From assembly GCF_008704495.1 (NCBI RefSeq), contig NZ_CP023699.1:9672001-9736000 (forward strand): a stretch of 64,000 bases of DNA. The letters run 5' to 3'. The notes beneath the pieces were generated by a model, which searched no databases, had not been told where the DNA came from, and saw only the letters and a list, made by a program, of their open reading frames with translations. This document shows, piece by piece, positions 17,146 through 26,181 of the stretch. The DNA is from Streptomyces kanamyceticus (lineage in GTDB: Bacteria; Actinomycetota; Actinomycetes; Streptomycetales; Streptomycetaceae). Positions within the stretch are counted from its first letter, which is position 1. Each line of letters starts with the position of its first letter. The position numbers and the translations under genes are program-made.

Positions 17146-19177
17146 GGGCTGCCTCCTGGATGTCGAGGGAATCGTCGCCGCGCGTGAGCCGCAGCACGAG
17201 GAACTCCAGCGGGCTGCTCGGCGCCACACCGACCTCAAGGACGATCCGGCCCAGCGCGAGTGACTCGGGCGGGTTGAGGTCCGCGTCGGCCCGTACGAAG
17301 AAGGACTCGGCCTCGGTCGCGCCGGAGAACGCGCCCGCCCGGAACTGGCCGCGCAGCAGGTCCTCGACGTGGAGCACGAGGACGGCCCGCAGCGCGACCG
17401 TGTGGGGTTCGAACACCACCCACTGGCTCTCCCGGTCGAGGGTGAGGCGCAGCATCGTCATCAGCCGCCGCACGGTGAGCTGCCGGTAGGCGGGGTCATG
17501 GGACAGGGTCCGCGCCGCGGTCAGCCGGAAACCGTCGCGCTCGGGCAGGAAGACGTTGATCCCCAGCGGATGCAGGAGGTCGTGCTCGGCCGCGCTGATC
17601 CGGTCGGCGATCGTCACCGCGCCCGCGGCGAGCTCGTTCGCGGGCCCCGCGGGCAGCCCCGCGGCGATCTCGCGGGCCGCGATGATGCCCGCCGCGAAGG
17701 CCGAAGGCGGGCTGAGCCTGGCGGTCGGCGGCAGCCCCGGGGACGGCGGCAGCAGGCCGAGCCAGGGGTGGTAGGCGGCGGCGTAGCCACTGTCGAAACC
17801 GGACCGCCAGTTGGCGGCGGCCTGCGCGCTCAGCCCTTGAGGGACATCGGTCAGGGCGATGAACCGCTGTGCGGCGTCGGCCAGTTGGACCACCCGCTGC
17901 TGTCGGGCCCGCAGCGTGGCGAGCTCGTCAGGAACGCGCGCGTCGAGGTAGGCGGCGTCCGCACCTGCGGTGCGCAGCAGGGCGGGCCGCGGCAGCGGGA
18001 CGCACGGTGCGAAGCCCTCGGGCGGCGGGTCGGGCGGCTCCTCGGTCTCCCGGGCGGGTACGACGCCGTTCCAGGCCAGGTCGGGGACGGTGAGCAGGCC
18101 GAGGTCCGCCACCTGGGCGAGCCGTTCGACGCCGCGGTACTCCCGCTCTCCTGCCGGGTCGTCGTCGTCCGGGGGTTCGCTCAACGGGCGTCCCAGCAGG
18201 TCCTCTTCACCGATGTCGCCGTACCGGTCTTCGCCGTGCCGCTCGACACGGGAACCGACCGGCGACGGCAGGGGGTCGGTGAGGGCGATGCGCAGGTCGC
18301 CGGCGGCCGCGTCCTCGGCCCAGGCGGGGTCCGGTGCGATCAGCAGTGAGCCGTCCGCCACCGCCGTCGCGAGCCAGCGCGGATGGCGCGGGCTGAGGCC
18401 GACGTCGAAGGATTCGACCGTCGGCCCCTCGGGAGCGTGGTCGTCCACGGTGACCGAGGCGTGCACGAGGACCAGTGAGCGGGCCGCTTCGGGCAGGGGA
18501 GCGTCCAGGGTCCAGGCCAATCGGCGTACTCCATTGGGCACTTCGATGTCGGACGTCGCTTCGATCCAACGGATCCCGCCGTGCCCGCGGGCGGTACGTA
18601 CGTGCAGCAGTGAACCGGCGGGTGCTCGCACACCCGCCGGAGGCAGCACCAGGCGGTCCGCGTCGGCGCCGGAGGCCGCCGCGAGCGTGCGGGGGGACGG
18701 CGCCGTCGACTCGACGGCGAAGCGGCGGCCGGGGACCGCCGTGAGGGTGACCGTCAGTCCGTTCGCCCAGGCGCCCTCGTCGCGGGCCTGCCAACGAACG
18801 GGCAGCGCACGGCCGTTCCCGGTCGCGCACAGCGGGATCCAGTGGGCGCCCGTGTCGTACGCGCCCTGTCCCAACAGCGTGTGTGCCTCGGTGGACGGTG
18901 GGGGCCCGACCCGGAGCACGTAGGCCCGGCGGCCCCCCTGGGCGAAGAACGCCGAGACCGCCAGCGGCAGCAGTCCGGGACCGAGGCCGAAGCGCGCCAG
19001 GTACTCCGGCCAACTGCCCACGGCCAGCGGCTCGTCGACCGGGCCGCGCGGCGCCACCCCGGCGAATCCCGCCGCGTCCAGCGCTACCGGGCGCGGCTCC
19101 GTGCGCTCGGCGCCCGGCGGGACGTGGTAGACGCCGGGGGCGCCGAGCGGGGGACCCGTGCCCATGCCCGCCGTCAT
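17138..19177 (-). CDS. Contractile sheath protein 2
   Basis: 679 residues from ATG 19177; a second ATG at 19165 is possible and neither has a strong ribosome binding site. The N-terminus GAPGVYHVPPGAERTEPRP, the FFAQGGRRAYVLRV block and the C-terminal QWVVFEPHTVALR to IVLEVGVAPSSPLEFLVLRL define the tail sheath family. It differs clearly from sheath 1 in the central region, which is the surface-exposed domain in sheath proteins. Afp and PVC also encode several sheath paralogues, used near the baseplate. It is followed directly by the tube-2 gene. Confidence 0.88.
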   Translation of the reverse strand: MTAGMGTGPPLGAPGVYHVPPGAERTEPRPVALDAAGFAGVAPRGPVDEPLAVGSWPEYLARFGLGPGLLPLAVSAFFAQGGRRAYVLRVGPPPSTEAHTLLGQGAYDTGAHWIPLCATGNGRALPVRWQARDEGAWANGLTVTLTAVPGRRFAVESTAPSPRTLAAASGADADRLVLPPAGVRAPAGSLLHVRTARGHGGIRWIEATSDIEVPNGVRRLAWTLDAPLPEAARSLVLVHASVTVDDHAPEGPTVESFDVGLSPRHPRWLATAVADGSLLIAPDPAWAEDAAAGDLRIALTDPLPSPVGSRVERHGEDRYGDIGEEDLLGRPLSEPPDDDDPAGEREYRGVERLAQVADLGLLTVPDLAWNGVVPARETEEPPDPPPEGFAPCVPLPRPALLRTAGADAAYLDARVPDELATLRARQQRVVQLADAAQRFIALTDVPQGLSAQAAANWRSGFDSGYAAAYHPWLGLLPPSPGLPPTARLSPPSAFAAGIIAAREIAAGLPAGPANELAAGAVTIADRISAAEHDLLHPLGINVFLPERDGFRLTAARTLSHDPAYRQLTVRRLMTMLRLTLDRESQWVVFEPHTVALRAVLVLHVEDLLRGQFRAGAFSGATEAESFFVRADADLNPPESLALGRIVLEVGVAPSSPLEFLVLRLTRGDDSLDIQEAARG

Positions 19178-19182
19178 CGCGG

Positions 19183-19635
19183 TCAGGTGTTCCGGAAGTC
19201 GATGGACTCGGCGACCAGGTGCAGTTCCTCCATGGCCACGTCGCCGCCGCCCTTGCCGGTGAGCGTGGGGCCCACCCACTTCTTCGGCTGGGCGTTGTGC
19301 AGCGTCCACGAGCAGGCGTCGACGTTGCGCTCGTCCATCAGCACGATCACCACCGTGCGGGGATCGAAGTCGCCGTCCCGGGTGGCGTCGAGCCACTGGA
19401 ACAGGCGGAGATCGCCGATGACGCCGCGCTTGAGCGTCACGTCCTCGGTGCTGTTGACGTTGGCGATCTTGCGGACGTGGTTCTCCAGGTCGTTGCCGTT
19501 GCGGTACTCGGAGAACTTCACCTCGGAGGCGATGCCGCTGACTTCGGAGAAACCGGCGGCGAACCCCTCGTCGGTGTCGTCGCCGAGCTTCACCCGGTAC
19601 TTGAACGCGCCGTACGGATTGTCCCTGGTGGGCAT
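19183..19635 (-). CDS. Inner tube protein 1 (T4 gp19/Hcp-like)
   Basis: 150 residues, the normal length for the major CIS tube protein, with a strong GGAGGAG site before ATG 19635. Hallmarks are NPYGAFKYRVKL, GFSEVSGIASEVKFSEYRNG, and ENHVRKIANVNSTEDVTLKR. Stacked hexamers of this protein make the tube that is pushed out on contraction. It stands between the two sheath genes; the 42-base gap to sheath 1 and the strong ribosome binding site fit a product needed in many copies. Confidence 0.92.
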   Translation of the reverse strand: MPTRDNPYGAFKYRVKLGDDTDEGFAAGFSEVSGIASEVKFSEYRNGNDLENHVRKIANVNSTEDVTLKRGVIGDLRLFQWLDATRDGDFDPRTVVIVLMDERNVDACSWTLHNAQPKKWVGPTLTGKGGGDVAMEELHLVAESIDFRNT

Positions 19636-19677
19636 GGTCTCCTCCGGGTGGAAGTGGCGGGGGCGGACAGTGGCTGG

Positions 19678-21606
19678 CTAGGGGCGACGCGCGTCGGCCG
19701 TCCACTGGCCGATGCGGAAGATCACGAACTCGGCCGGATACGTCGGGGCGACACCGATCTCACAGATCAACCGGCCGTTGTCCAGGTCGTTCTGACTCAT
19801 CGTCGAACGGTCGCAGCGCACGAAGAACGCCTCCTCCGGCTTGCCGCCCATCAGCGCCCCGGTCCGCCACACGACGAGCAGGAAGTCCTCGATGGTCTGC
19901 CGCAGATCGCGCCAGAGACGCTCGTTGTTCGGCTCGAACACCGCCCACTGGGTGGAGTGGTCGATGGAGTGCTCCAGATAGATGAACAGGCGGCGCACGT
20001 TCACATAGCGCCACTCCGGATCCGAGCTCATCGTCCGTGCGCCCCAGACCCGGTTGCTGCGGCCGGGGAAGAACCGCAGCGCGTTGATGCCCTCGGGGTT
20101 GAGCACGGCCTGCCGCCCGCTGTTGACCGCCGTCTCGAACTTGGTGAGCCCGAGCACCACCTCGTTGGCGGGCGCCTTGTGCACACCGCGGTTGCCGTCG
20201 CTGCGTGCGTAGACGCCCGCGACGAATCCCGAGGGCGGCAGCATCAGCGTGGCGGGCGCGGAGCCCGGATCGGGCCGCTGCGTCGGATCGATGATCTGCA
20301 TCCACGGGTAGTAGAGCGCGGCGTACGACGTGTCGAACGCGGCCCGGAACGCCCGCACTTGGGACAGACTGCTCTCGGCGGGCGGGTCGACGACGGCCAT
20401 GCGGTAGCGGAGCCGCTCGCAGTGTCCGATGAGGTTGTCCGTTGCGGTCTTGACCGAGGCGACGTCGGTCATCCGGACGACGTCGGGCGTGGCGACCAGC
20501 GCGATGTCGTCGAGCTCCGCGAGGGCGTTCAGACCGGTTCCGGGGCGGGCGGGGTCCTCGTCGTCCGGTTCCGCGCCGAGCAGGTCCTCGGGGGCGAGGG
20601 GGACGCCGTCATTGCCCTCGGTCCCGTCCGTCAGATAACCCTGGCTGCCCGCGGCGAGCAGCGCCGCCGCGAGCTGCCCGGCCGTCGGCTCGACCGGGGC
20701 GGGGGCGGGCGGGGGCGGCGGCTCGGTGGACCCCGGCAGCAGGTAGACCTGCGCCAGCTCGTCGGCGGGGTCCACGGCGCGCAGCACGCGAGACACCGAA
20801 CGCGGATGGTCCGGGTGCGGGGCCAGCTGGGTGTAGGTGTCCGTGCGGCCGTCGGCGGAAGCCACCATGACGTCCAACTCCAGCTGATAGCCCGACGTCT
20901 GGGGGTCGATCGCCGTGACGCCGCCGTGTCCGTCGTCCAGGCCGAGCACCCGGTCGGCGCCGCGGCGCGCGACGAACACGGTCGCCGGATCGATGGGCTC
21001 ACCCCGCTTCGGCACGGTGCCGCGCGGCAGCACGACGACGGCGGCCAGCTCGCTGACCCCCACGAGGCGGGCCCGCCCCAGGACCGGGTCGACGACGATC
21101 CGGTCCCTGCTCAGCCTGCGCGCCACCGCGACCCTGATCCGGCGCCCGGCGGACCCCGGCCAGCGGGCCCGCCACGTCGGCATCGCCACGGGCGCGCCCG
21201 CACCGGCGGCCCCGGGAGCGGTCACGGCACGCCGGGCGAACGCGGCGTCCACCTGCGCCATGTCGATCTCGCCGCTCTGGTCATCACGTGCCCAGGGGAA
21301 GACCCGGGCTACGTAGAGCCGTCGGCCGCCGTTGGCGAAGAAAGCGCGGGCGGCGTGCGCCAGGTAGTTGGCCTTGCCGTCGTCCGAAGGGGACGACAGA
21401 TCGCCGAAGGCCCGCTCGAACTCGCTGTACGAGGTCACGAGGACCGGCCGCACGGGCACCGGCGGGGTGTCCGGCAGGGCGTAGGGGAGCGGCCCGTAGC
21501 GGGTCAGGCCCGCCATGCCGAAGGTGCTGGTAGGCACGCCCTCGATCGACTTGGACCGGAAGCTCGTCTCCTCGACGTAGACGCCGGGAGTCAGGTACTC
21601 GGGCAT
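19678..21606 (-). CDS. Contractile sheath protein 1
   Basis: 642 residues from ATG 21606. Strong sheath signature: MPEYLTPGVYVEETSFRSKS at the N-terminus, FFANGGRRLYVARV at about 90, and NRVWGARTMSSDPEWRYVN, QWAVFEPNNERLWRDLR and LICEIGVAPTYPAEFVIFRI at the C-terminus. The middle (about 230-400) is a variable domain containing a Pro-rich strip (PPPPPAPAPVEP). It is likely the major sheath subunit because it pairs with the standard tube gene just downstream. Confidence 0.92.
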   Translation of the reverse strand: MPEYLTPGVYVEETSFRSKSIEGVPTSTFGMAGLTRYGPLPYALPDTPPVPVRPVLVTSYSEFERAFGDLSSPSDDGKANYLAHAARAFFANGGRRLYVARVFPWARDDQSGEIDMAQVDAAFARRAVTAPGAAGAGAPVAMPTWRARWPGSAGRRIRVAVARRLSRDRIVVDPVLGRARLVGVSELAAVVVLPRGTVPKRGEPIDPATVFVARRGADRVLGLDDGHGGVTAIDPQTSGYQLELDVMVASADGRTDTYTQLAPHPDHPRSVSRVLRAVDPADELAQVYLLPGSTEPPPPPAPAPVEPTAGQLAAALLAAGSQGYLTDGTEGNDGVPLAPEDLLGAEPDDEDPARPGTGLNALAELDDIALVATPDVVRMTDVASVKTATDNLIGHCERLRYRMAVVDPPAESSLSQVRAFRAAFDTSYAALYYPWMQIIDPTQRPDPGSAPATLMLPPSGFVAGVYARSDGNRGVHKAPANEVVLGLTKFETAVNSGRQAVLNPEGINALRFFPGRSNRVWGARTMSSDPEWRYVNVRRLFIYLEHSIDHSTQWAVFEPNNERLWRDLRQTIEDFLLVVWRTGALMGGKPEEAFFVRCDRSTMSQNDLDNGRLICEIGVAPTYPAEFVIFRIGQWTADARRP

Positions 21607-21643
21607 GTGCGGGCTCCTTCGGGCCGATGCGGGTCGCGGGCGT

Positions 21644-22483
21644 TCAGGGGCTGAACTGCAGGGGGCTCCGCAGCAGCAGGAGGTCACCGACGGGCACGTC
21701 CACCGAGGAGACGGGTGCGGTCGACGGCACGTAGCCCGGGGGTGGCGCGGCGCCTCGCAGCAGCGGGTTGTCGAGGTCGGCGGGCAGCGGCGGGGACGAG
21801 GAGCGCGGGACGCTCTCCTGGGGAAGATCCGCGAGGGGATCAAGGGCCAGCTCCCGCTCGGTGGGCGGTGGCGGACCGCCGGGGCCGCGCGCGTGCACCA
21901 GGAGATCGACCCGGATGCGGGAGAGGACGGGCGGCGGCATCGTGCCCACGCCCGTGACGGGCAGCAGGAACTCGCCCCGCTCGTCGCCGTGCGCACGGCC
22001 GACGACGATCCCGCCGGGGCCGAGCGCCGCGATCCGCGGCCAGCGGACCGGCACCGAACCGTGCGCGACGCGGCCCCGGATCACGGTGAACCCCGGCCCG
22101 GGACCACCGGCGCTCCCCGGCGCGAGCCAGACCCTCAACGTCCGTGACAGCGCCGGGAGATGCGGCCCCGGCGGCACCTGCTCATCGGCCGCGGCGTCGT
22201 CCTGGCTCCACAGCGGGATCCGCAGCCGACGGGGTACGAGGCGCCGGGCGGCGTCCGTGATCCGCAGGTCCGCGAGGTCCCCGATGTGCGGGCCGAAGAG
22301 AAGGAGGAAGCGTCCGTCGCTGCCACGGGATCCGGATCCGTCATCGCCGACGAACCGGCGGCCCACCCCTTCCCCGCGCACCACCAGCGGAGTGGTGACC
22401 GGGCGCGAGGTGAGGGCGTCCCGCACCTCAAGGGCGAGTGCCAGGCGGTGCAGGACCCGCTGCCCGCCGGGAAGGGCGCTCAC
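21644..22483 (-). CDS. CIS-associated protein of unknown function
   Basis: 279 residues. GTG 22483 overlaps the DUF4255 stop as GTGA. The N-terminal half has beta-strand-like blocks (LALALEVRDALTSRPVTTPL, LRITDAARRLVPRRLRIPLW) and a segment resembling a carboxypeptidase-regulatory or Ig-like sandwich (GFTVIRGRVAHGSVPVRWP, GGIVVGRAHGDERGEFLLPV). The C-terminus is Pro/Leu-rich. Its place between the cap and the sheath gene suggests a structural accessory role. No named family was recognised. Confidence 0.55.
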   Translation of the reverse strand: MSALPGGQRVLHRLALALEVRDALTSRPVTTPLVVRGEGVGRRFVGDDGSGSRGSDGRFLLLFGPHIGDLADLRITDAARRLVPRRLRIPLWSQDDAAADEQVPPGPHLPALSRTLRVWLAPGSAGGPGPGFTVIRGRVAHGSVPVRWPRIAALGPGGIVVGRAHGDERGEFLLPVTGVGTMPPPVLSRIRVDLLVHARGPGGPPPPTERELALDPLADLPQESVPRSSSPPLPADLDNPLLRGAAPPPGYVPSTAPVSSVDVPVGDLLLLRSPLQFSP

Positions 22484-23097
22484 GGTGCCACCGGCCCGGG
22501 CCGTGCCGACCTCGGTCCGAGCCCGGCGGCCACGGTGGTGACCCGCTCGGCGACGTCCGAGCGCCTGCCGTCGATGCGGATCACCCGCGCCAAGTAGGGC
22601 AGGCAGACGCGGTAGTCGGTGGTCAGCGCCTGGAACGCCTCACTCATCGAGTCGAGCGCCACGTCGTCGGGCACCACGGAGACCAGATCGGAGGGGTCCC
22701 AGTCGCCGGAAGGATGCAGCAGCGGACCCGCGAGAAGCCCTTCCGACTCGAGCACCTGCCCGACCAGACCGAGCCACTCCAACTCGCTCTCGGCGAAGGT
22801 GTCCCAGGCGGCGATCAGCAGATGCATGCGCAGCGGCAGCCGGGCGACACCGTCCTGGTTCGCCGCACCGGCGAGTCCCGGCCGCGTCTCCCGGTCGACC
22901 GAGAGCCGGTAGCAGTACACCGACACGGCGGGAAACTGGATCACCGCGTTCGGGCTGCTGTTGACCTCGTCGAAGTCGCGGGTCGTGGCCAGCACGGCGG
23001 TGGGCCGGATGGGACCCGGCAGCGTCTCGTCGAACCTGCGGTTCAGCAGGTCGACGATGCTGCGCCCGACGGCGGCCAGGGCCCGGTATCCGGCCAT
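22480..23097 (-). CDS. DUF4255 protein, CIS tube terminator/cap (Afp16/Pvc16-like)
   Basis: 205 residues, first gene of the operon. Pattern MAGYRALAAVGRSIVDLLN, then PAVSVYCYRLSVD, RLPLRMHLLIAAW and TDYRVCLPYLARVIRID matches the Pvc16 N-terminal (DUF4255) family, which ends tube and sheath growth at the far end. ATG 23097 has no strong Shine-Dalgarno. The promoter for the whole operon should lie in the 160-base divergent region just upstream; no clear -10/-35 pair was seen there. Confidence 0.88.
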   Translation of the reverse strand: MAGYRALAAVGRSIVDLLNRRFDETLPGPIRPTAVLATTRDFDEVNSSPNAVIQFPAVSVYCYRLSVDRETRPGLAGAANQDGVARLPLRMHLLIAAWDTFAESELEWLGLVGQVLESEGLLAGPLLHPSGDWDPSDLVSVVPDDVALDSMSEAFQALTTDYRVCLPYLARVIRIDGRRSDVAERVTTVAAGLGPRSARPGPVAP

Positions 23098-23257
23098 GGC
23101 GGCGATGGTGGGCCCCGGCGCGTCACCGCGGCGTTGTGCCGCCGGAGGTCACGCCATCGGCGGCGACGCCCCGGTGACAGCACGCCTTCGATACTGCGGC
23201 CGCACCGCACTCCGCAACGGCAACAGGACGGCGGCGGGCACCGACCGAGGAGACACG

Positions 23258-24262
23258 ATGGACAGCAGCTACCCGGGACAGTCCCGGCGGGAGCGCCGCG
23301 AGCACCACGCCCCACCGTGCGAGCAGTGCGACCTGAGCGGCATGGACGACCTCGCCTGCGAGTCCAAGGGGGTCGCGGACCGGGCCGCCTACCTCGCCCG
23401 GTACGCGGACGCGCTGAAGGAGCGCCGGGCCGCGTACGACACGGCGCGGGCGGCCTACACGACGGCGCGTACCGCGGTTACGGCGGATGTGGCGAACATC
23501 CGCAAGGAATTGCACCAGCTCCGTGAGCAGTTGCGCTGCCAACTCGACCGGCACACGGTCGAGTGTCTGGACGAGGCGTGGCACGACGTCGCCGAGCGCC
23601 TCGAACACTGCGGGGAACCGCGCACCGGCTGTTGTGTCGAGGAGTGCGACTTCGACGACGAGCGCGAGAGCTGCGAGGACGACGACCTCGACGAACTGAC
23701 GGCCAGGATCGCCCGCGTCGACCGGATCGTGACCGCCGCCGAAGCCTGCTTCACTGTGCTGGCGGGCGAACCCGGCGCGCTGACCCAGCGGGTCGCCGAC
23801 CTCAAGGCCGCCGTCACCGCCCTGCTCGCGGCGGTCTCGGACCCCACGACGGCCGACCTCAGGCACGCCTACGCGACCCTGCGGTGGCTCTGGCACCGGT
23901 ACGACGACATCTGGTGGGGCTTCCCGCGCGTGCACGACTTCCATAACTGCCTCTGCCAGGCGCTGACGTGCTCGGTCACCGGCCGCCGTGTGCTCGGCAT
24001 CCTGACCGGCAGGCTCGGCGTACTCACGTGCCGCAAGGACGCGGCGGACCAGCGCTGCGCGATGCTGCGGGCGCATGTGGTGGAGGAGATCCTCGAGGCG
24101 TGCGCACGGGCGTGCCACCCCGAAGGGGGAGGTAAGGGAGAAAGGGAGGAAGTGGAGAACGAGTCCGAGGGGGAAAAGGAAGAGAAGGGGAGCGTCGGGG
24201 AGCCCCGTGCCGAGACCGGGCAGAGCGCCGACCGCGAGGAGAAGCCCCACTCGACGTGGTGA
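23258..24262 (+). CDS. Cysteine-rich acidic coiled-coil protein beside the CIS operon
   Basis: 334 residues from ATG 23258, with GAGGAG eight bases upstream. It has no signal peptide. Residues about 40-90 are helical and coiled-coil-like (AAYDTARAAYTTARTAVTAD, IRKELHQLREQLRCQL). Cysteines are frequent (PPCEQCDLSG near 20; RTGCCVEECDFDDERESCED near 125) and could bind metal. The last 50 residues are a Glu/Lys/Gly tail. It is transcribed away from the CIS genes and shares their promoter region. No known family; a CIS-linked cytosolic factor is the best guess, on context only. Confidence 0.6.
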   Translation: MDSSYPGQSRRERREHHAPPCEQCDLSGMDDLACESKGVADRAAYLARYADALKERRAAYDTARAAYTTARTAVTADVANIRKELHQLREQLRCQLDRHTVECLDEAWHDVAERLEHCGEPRTGCCVEECDFDDERESCEDDDLDELTARIARVDRIVTAAEACFTVLAGEPGALTQRVADLKAAVTALLAAVSDPTTADLRHAYATLRWLWHRYDDIWWGFPRVHDFHNCLCQALTCSVTGRRVLGILTGRLGVLTCRKDAADQRCAMLRAHVVEEILEACARACHPEGGGKGEREEVENESEGEKEEKGSVGEPRAETGQSADREEKPHSTW

Positions 24263-24362
24263 CGGCGTCCCCCGGCGTTCACCCCGTCCCGTGACGAGGC
24301 GGTGACGCCAACTGCGGGCATGATGTGGAACTGTCATCCGCTCCGCCCTACGGGGGGTCGCA

Positions 24363-25172
24363 GTGGTCTCTTCACTGGTCGAATCGCTGGCACGGGCCGA
24401 AAGCGGCTGCGACAACATGGTCCATCTCTTCGGGGGGCCTTTCGTCACGCTCGCGGGGGAGCACATCGAGGTGCCCGAGGGCAGCAAGCGACTGCTGGTG
24501 TTCGTCGCCCTGCAGTCCGGACAGGTGGAACGCCGTTACGTCGCCGCGTCGTTGTGGCCGCTGGGGGACGAAGCGCGCGCCTGCGGCAATCTGCGGTCGG
24601 CCCTGTGGCGGCTGCGCCAGATGCGCCTGAACCTCATCGACGCGGACAAGACCTTCCTGCGCCTGGACCCCGGTGTCTCCGTCGACGTGGGTCTCGTCTG
24701 CAACTGGGCCCAGCGGCTGATCCGCGACGAACTGCGCCCCTGCGACCTCGCGCCGCTGCCCTGGCGCCTCGACGACCTGGACTTCCTGCCCGGCTGCTAC
24801 GACGACTGGGCCCTGATGGAGCGCGAACGGGTGCGCCAGCGCCTGCTGCACGCCCTTGAGGCCCTGAGCCGCGCGCTCCTCGTCAGGGGCCGGTGCGCGG
24901 AGGCGGTCGACGTGGCGCTGACCGTGGTCAGCGCCGAACCGCTGCGGGAGACCGCGCAGCGCCTGCTGATCGAGGCGCACATCGCGGAGCGCAACTGGCA
25001 CGAGGCGCGCCGCGCGCTGGACCGCTACCGCAGGACGCTCCGTGCCGAACTCGGCATAGAGCCGGGGCACGAACTGCTGCGCCTGACCGAAGGCCCTTCA
25101 GCGCCGCTGTATGGCCGGATACGCGACTCCGCGGACGGGGTTGGGCATAAGTTACTGAGGATGACGCGGTGA
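24363..25172 (+). CDS. BTAD/SARP-type transcriptional regulator with a TTA codon
   Basis: 269 residues. GTG 24363 follows a GGGGGG stretch; ATG 24417 (MVHLFGGPFVTLAG) is a plausible alternative since the family usually starts there. Residues about 19-110 are the winged-helix DNA-binding domain (KRLLVFVALQSGQVERRYV, then NLRSALWRLRQ). Residues about 115-250 are the bacterial transcriptional activation domain (CYDDWALMERERVRQRLLHA, RETAQRLLIEAHIAERNWHE, RALDRYRRTLRAELGIEPG). Codon 264 is TTA (25152-25154), the rare leucine codon read by the bldA tRNA, so full-length protein should depend on bldA. Neighbouring CIS genes are the obvious candidate target. Confidence 0.85.
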   Translation: MVSSLVESLARAESGCDNMVHLFGGPFVTLAGEHIEVPEGSKRLLVFVALQSGQVERRYVAASLWPLGDEARACGNLRSALWRLRQMRLNLIDADKTFLRLDPGVSVDVGLVCNWAQRLIRDELRPCDLAPLPWRLDDLDFLPGCYDDWALMERERVRQRLLHALEALSRALLVRGRCAEAVDVALTVVSAEPLRETAQRLLIEAHIAERNWHEARRALDRYRRTLRAELGIEPGHELLRLTEGPSAPLYGRIRDSADGVGHKLLRMTR

Positions 25173-25190
25173 CTACAGCAGGGAGAGGCC

Positions 25191-26153
25191 GTGGCGAAGA
25201 GGGTTGGGCCGATAGCGGTCCGATTACGAGCGGTGCGGTGCGCCGCCGTGGCGGGGGCGGCGATCGTGGGACTGGCCGCGTGCGGTGGTTCGTCGGGGGA
25301 CACCGAGAGTACGGGGAGTGCGCGAAGCACGAAGAGTGCGCAGGACACCGCGCAGGGCATGGGGAGTTCGACGGCGGAACCCGACGGCTCGGCCGCCCCC
25401 GTTCCCCGGCCGTCGGCGTCCTCCGCCACCCGGTCCACCAGGACCAGTGTGGTGTTCACCCCGGCGACTCCACAGAAACAAGCCGTACTTGAGACCACGG
25501 CCGACCTCATGCGCCACCGGGCCGACCTGCTGGGCCTGAAGAAAGCGCATGTCGCGGTCTTCGGCGGAGGCATCACGGCGACAGCGCCCGGCAAGGCCGA
25601 GAAGAAGCTCACGGCACTGGGCGAACAGGCCCGGCTCGAGTTCCGGCCGGTCCGCGGCGAGAGCGCCGCGACCGCGGACCGGTGTCCGGCGACCACCGCA
25701 CCGCCCACCCAGCCGCTCACCGCCTGCTCCACGAGCACCACCAACACCCCGGCCAACCGGTACGACCTGGGCCCCGCGGCCGTCCGGGGCACCGAAGTCT
25801 CCGCGGCCCGCGCCCACTTCGACAAACAGTCCGCGAGCGGCTGGCTCGTGGACCTCACCTTCACGTCCCGCGGCGCGAAGCGCTTCGCCGACCTCACCAC
25901 CGACCTGTCCAGGCGGCAGGTCCCCGCGAACGAAGTCGCGATCGTCCTGGACGGATCGGTGCTCTCCGCCCCCGCGGTGCAGGCGACGATCCCCGACGGG
26001 AAGGTCCAGATCTCGGGCAGCTTCACGCGCTCGTCCGCCCGTGAACTGGCCGCGCTCCTCACGGCTGGAGCCCTCCCCGTCGCGATGACGGTGTCCAGCG
26101 TGACGGACGTCGACGACTCGGCCGCGGGCCGGGACGCCGCCGCTGAGGGGTAG
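25191..26153 (+). CDS. SecD-like lipoprotein with a TTA codon
   Basis: 320 residues from GTG 25191 with GGGAGAGG upstream, 18 bases after the regulator, so likely co-transcribed. Signal peptide ends in a lipobox (GLAACGG) near residue 30, followed by a Ser/Thr/Ala-rich spacer. Residues about 105-305 resemble the periplasmic SecDF head: WLVDLTFTSRGAKRFADLT, VAIVLDGSVLSAPAVQATI, DGKVQISGSFTRSSARELAA. The SecD membrane helices are missing, so it is not a translocase subunit. Codon 12 is TTA (25224-25226). Such detached SecD-head lipoproteins have no assigned role that I know of. Confidence 0.75.
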   Translation: MAKRVGPIAVRLRAVRCAAVAGAAIVGLAACGGSSGDTESTGSARSTKSAQDTAQGMGSSTAEPDGSAAPVPRPSASSATRSTRTSVVFTPATPQKQAVLETTADLMRHRADLLGLKKAHVAVFGGGITATAPGKAEKKLTALGEQARLEFRPVRGESAATADRCPATTAPPTQPLTACSTSTTNTPANRYDLGPAAVRGTEVSAARAHFDKQSASGWLVDLTFTSRGAKRFADLTTDLSRRQVPANEVAIVLDGSVLSAPAVQATIPDGKVQISGSFTRSSARELAALLTAGALPVAMTVSSVTDVDDSAAGRDAAAEG

Positions 26154-26181
26154 GGCCGGGCCCGGCTGCCGCCCTTCGGCC

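Noticed and set aside
1..23097. Prophage
   Set aside because: Tail genes are present but no terminase, portal, capsid, integrase or lysis gene; order and the DUF4255, LysM adaptor and AAA+ genes are those of a CIS.
1..23097. Type VI secretion system
   Set aside because: No TssJ/L/M membrane complex or ClpV-type gene; a Gram-positive host also argues against it.
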